Positions 61,934 through 64,000 of a DNA stretch of 64,000 bases are shown here, in pieces; position 1 is the first letter of the stretch; the number at the start of each line of letters is the position of its first letter. Source of the DNA: Granulicella sp. dw_53 (GTDB lineage: Bacteria > Acidobacteriota > Terriglobia > Terriglobales > Acidobacteriaceae); NCBI RefSeq assembly GCF_018449545.1, contig NZ_JAAVUR010000014.1, positions 62,001 to 126,000 on the forward strand, read 5' to 3'. Below the pieces are notes generated by a model, which worked only from the letters and a program-made list of their open reading frames with translations, did no database searches and had not been told where the DNA came from. Position numbers and translations under genes: made by a program.

Positions 61934-62383
61934 ATGAAGAGTCTGGCCTCGGCGGATGTGCTCTCGGAGACGGCGGCGCGGCTGCGAAGCGTGAGTGTCG
62001 ACGATCGAGCGTTGTGGGGACGGATGACTGCGACGAAGATGGTTCGGCATCTGGGGCACGCCTTTGAGATGGCTCTGGGGGAGCGGATGGTAGAGCCGGT
62101 GAAGGGTGTTCCACCGACGGTGATGAAATGGATGGCGCTGCGGTCGGGGTTTCGCTGGCCGAAGGACTATGCGACGCCGCCGGACCTATTGCGCGCTGTG
62201 CAGGAGAGCTGTGGCGAGGAGTTCGAGGTGCTGCGGTGTTCCGCGATGGAGAAGATGGAGCGGATGGTTCGCGCATCGGACTGGGCTGCGACGCACCCCA
62301 TCCTGGGGTCGATGACAGAGAAGGACTGGATGCGGTGGGGATATCTGCATACGGACCATCATCTGCGGCAGTTTGGGCGGTAG
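61934..62383 (+). CDS. DinB-like / DUF1569 protein
   Basis: A 149-residue protein of the DinB four-helix-bundle type, near DUF1569. It has the histidine in MTATKMVRHLGHAFEMALGE and the C-terminal HTDHHLRQFG, which together make a likely metal site. No reaction is known; DinB-fold proteins include thiol transferases. It precedes recO by 3 bp and may be cotranscribed with it. Confidence 0.82.
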   Translation: MKSLASADVLSETAARLRSVSVDDRALWGRMTATKMVRHLGHAFEMALGERMVEPVKGVPPTVMKWMALRSGFRWPKDYATPPDLLRAVQESCGEEFEVLRCSAMEKMERMVRASDWAATHPILGSMTEKDWMRWGYLHTDHHLRQFGR

Positions 62384-62386
62384 AGG

Positions 62387-63124
62387 ATGATTCAGCATGT
62401 GGGTGAGGCGATCGTGTTGCGGACGTGGCCCTTCCATGAGGCCGACCTGCTGGTGAGCCTGTTTACGCGGGAGCAGGGGCGGGTGAAGGGAGTGGCTCGG
62501 CATGCGATGCGGAGCCGACGGCGGTTCGGCGGGGCGCTGGAGCCGATGACGCATGTGCGGGCCTCGTACTCGGAGAGGCCGAAGCAGGAGCTGGTGCGGA
62601 TGGACTCGTTCGAGATTGTCTCGTCGCCGCTGAGCAGGCCGATCGACTATGAACGCACGGCGGCGCTGGAGCTGGTGGCCGAGGTGTTGGAGGAGCTGCC
62701 GGAAGGGGCGGTGGACGATGCGGTGTTTCGGCTGGCGGTGGCGGCGATGGAGGAGATGCAGGTGGGGCGGGTGTGGATGCCGGTGACGTACTTCTGCCTG
62801 TGGATGAACCGGCTGATGGGTTGGATGCCGGAGCTGGGGCATTGCAATGTGTGTGGGCTGGATCTGAGGGGTGGGACGGTGTGGTATTCGCCGACGAGCG
62901 ATGGGGTGACGTGCGAGGACGACCGGCGGGGTGGGAGTGTTGCGTTGTCGGCGGAGGCGGTGGGCGAGGCGATGCGGATGTTTCGGGGGACGGTGAAGGG
63001 GCTGGCTGTGGAGGAGTGGCCGAGGGAGCGGGTGGCGGAGCTGCGGCGGTTCGCAGTGGATATGCTGGAGCGCGGGTTGGAGCGGAGGCTGATGAGTGCG
63101 CGGGCCTTGGGGCGGATTTCGTAA
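62387..63124 (+). CDS. recO: DNA repair protein RecO
   Basis: Loads RecA onto gapped DNA with RecR. The 245-residue protein has an N-terminal OB fold ([36 protein letters not shown]) and a helical C-terminus. The zinc region has CNVCG and a later VTCEDD; three cysteines are seen where four are common. It lies 32 bp before glyQ. Confidence 0.93.
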   Translation: MIQHVGEAIVLRTWPFHEADLLVSLFTREQGRVKGVARHAMRSRRRFGGALEPMTHVRASYSERPKQELVRMDSFEIVSSPLSRPIDYERTAALELVAEVLEELPEGAVDDAVFRLAVAAMEEMQVGRVWMPVTYFCLWMNRLMGWMPELGHCNVCGLDLRGGTVWYSPTSDGVTCEDDRRGGSVALSAEAVGEAMRMFRGTVKGLAVEEWPRERVAELRRFAVDMLERGLERRLMSARALGRIS

Positions 63125-63156
63125 ATCGCGTTCGTCCGATTCGCTACAATCAGCAG

Positions 63157-64000
63157 ATGGTCTTGGATAAAAAGAAGGCGTTGACGTTTCAAGAGTTGTT
63201 GTTTACTTTGCAGCGATTTTGGGCGGACCGGGGTTGCGTTTTGCAGCAGCCGTACGACGTAGAGGTTGGGGCGGGGACGATGTCTCCGGATACGTTTTTG
63301 CGGGTGCTTGGGCCGAAGCCGGTGAGGATCGCGTATGCGCAGCCCTCGCGGCGGCCGGCGGATGGACGGTATGGGGAGAACCCGAACCGGCTGTTTCGGC
63401 ATACGCAGTTGCAGGTGATTCTGAAGCCGCCACCGGAGCGGGTGCAGGAGATGTATCTCGAGTCGCTGGTGGCGATCGGGATCGACCTGAAGGAACACGA
63501 TATCAAGTTCGAAGAGGACAACTGGGAGTGGCCGGTGGGCGGCGCCTGGGGTGTCGGCTGGCAGGTGATGTTGGATGGGTTGGAGATTACGCAGTTTACG
63601 TACTTCCAGCAGTGCGGGGGGATGGATCTGGACCCGATCTGCGGGGAGATTACGTATGGGCTGGAGCGGATCGCGGGGTTCCTGCAGGATGTGGACTCGA
63701 TCTACGACATCGTGTGGGCGGTGGAGCCGGATACGGGCCGCAAAGTGACGTATGGAGAGATGCGGCTGGCGGAGGAGGAGCAGTTCTCGGCCTATAGCTT
63801 CGACTATGCGGATGTGGGGCGGCTTTGGGAGCACTTGAACTCGTACGAGGCGGAGTGTCTGGGGCTGTTGGAGAAGGCGAAGGGCTTTGAGGGGATGGAG
63901 ACTTTGGAGCTGAAGCGGTTTCCGGTGCTGGGGGCGTATGAGCTGGCGTTGAAGTGCTCGCATATGTTCAATCTGCTGGATGCTCGTGGGGCGATCAGCG
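63157..64000 (+). CDS. glyQ: Glycyl-tRNA synthetase alpha subunit, 5' part
   Basis: The catalytic alpha chain of the two-subunit glycyl-tRNA synthetase. The first 281 codons are present and open to the window end. [20 protein letters not shown] is followed by the typical [73 protein letters not shown] and [14 protein letters not shown]. The family is about 300 residues, so little is missing. glyS is expected next, outside the window. Confidence 0.95.
   Translation, partial: MVLDKKKALTFQELLFTLQRFWADRGCVLQQPYDVEVGAGTMSPDTFLRVLGPKPVRIAYAQPSRRPADGRYGENPNRLFRHTQLQVILKPPPERVQEMYLESLVAIGIDLKEHDIKFEEDNWEWPVGGAWGVGWQVMLDGLEITQFTYFQQCGGMDLDPICGEITYGLERIAGFLQDVDSIYDIVWAVEPDTGRKVTYGEMRLAEEEQFSAYSFDYADVGRLWEHLNSYEAECLGLLEKAKGFEGMETLELKRFPVLGAYELALKCSHMFNLLDARGAIS

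Noticed and set aside
63219-63797. 192-codon frame inside glyQ
   Set aside because: It is an out-of-frame shadow; the true glyQ frame from 63157 stays open to the window end.
1-64000. CRISPR arrays, rRNA, tRNA, transposases or prophage genes
   Set aside because: No regularly spaced direct repeats, no convincing cloverleaf, no rRNA-like stretch and no transposase or integrase was seen on reading both strands.

Overview
This is a GC-rich, gene-dense chromosomal window. The gene content points to an acidobacterium of the Acidobacteriaceae type (Granulicella, Terriglobus or Edaphobacter relatives). The signs are a von Willebrand protein of the acidobacterial VWFA-related type, an outer-membrane assembly protein with many POTRA repeats, CsbD, BON and lmo0937-type stress proteins, and dispersed intergenic repeats. 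Two outer-membrane biogenesis genes, a KdsD-type isomerase and beta-barrel proteins show a Gram-negative envelope. Genus placement is inference. There is no prophage, transposase, CRISPR array, rRNA or recognisable tRNA.

Layout. 0-4 kb: the 3' part of an Lhr helicase and an Fpg/Nei glycosylase, followed by a 285-bp repeat and two short palindromic repeats. 4.3-8.7 kb (minus): a bifunctional penicillin-binding protein and prolyl-tRNA synthetase. 9-13.9 kb: a Crp/Fnr regulator, a degenerate receiver protein, arabinose-5-phosphate isomerase, a TlpA thioredoxin with a DsbD-alpha-like partner, and an AlaC aminotransferase. 14.4-22.5 kb: one large respiratory operon holding caa3 oxidase subunits II, I and III, a membrane protein with a subunit-IV-like N-terminus, a diheme cytochrome c, a Rieske protein, cytochrome b fused to cytochrome c, and CtaG. 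It could carry electrons from quinol to oxygen as a single unit.

22.7-37.7 kb: a SnoaL-like protein, a ChlI-like AAA ATPase, MgtC, a TPR protein, a thioesterase, a cysteine-free Mrp ATPase, hrcA-grpE-dnaJ, a beta-barrel protein, rsmE with a membrane protein and an AI-2E transporter (apparent CTG start), shikimate kinase, an ECF sigma factor with a zinc-finger anti-sigma, and a ThiF/MoeB enzyme. 37.9-46.6 kb: an outer-membrane biogenesis operon (BamA/TamA-like protein, SurA N-domain protein, TamB), overlapping end to end. 46.6-57.5 kb: BON protein, UbiA prenyltransferase, CsbD, lmo0937-like peptide, prephenate dehydratase, a second copy of the 285-bp repeat, Lon, DUF488, alpha/beta hydrolase, moaD-moaE-VWFA and an inositol monophosphatase.

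57.6-64 kb: an aldehyde dehydrogenase, then an AT-richer island of unknown genes, one of which appears broken by a frameshift. After these come a Tat-signal protein, ferredoxin, a DinB-like protein, recO and the 5' part of glyQ, which runs off the window.

The most interesting items are the paired 285-bp repeat with an internal terminator, the quinol-to-oxygen operon with its odd cytochrome b and fused membrane subunit, the Mrp protein without any cysteine, the frameshifted gene near 59.9 kb, the CTG-start transporter and the seven-POTRA assembly operon. I saw no clearly new defence or mobile system.
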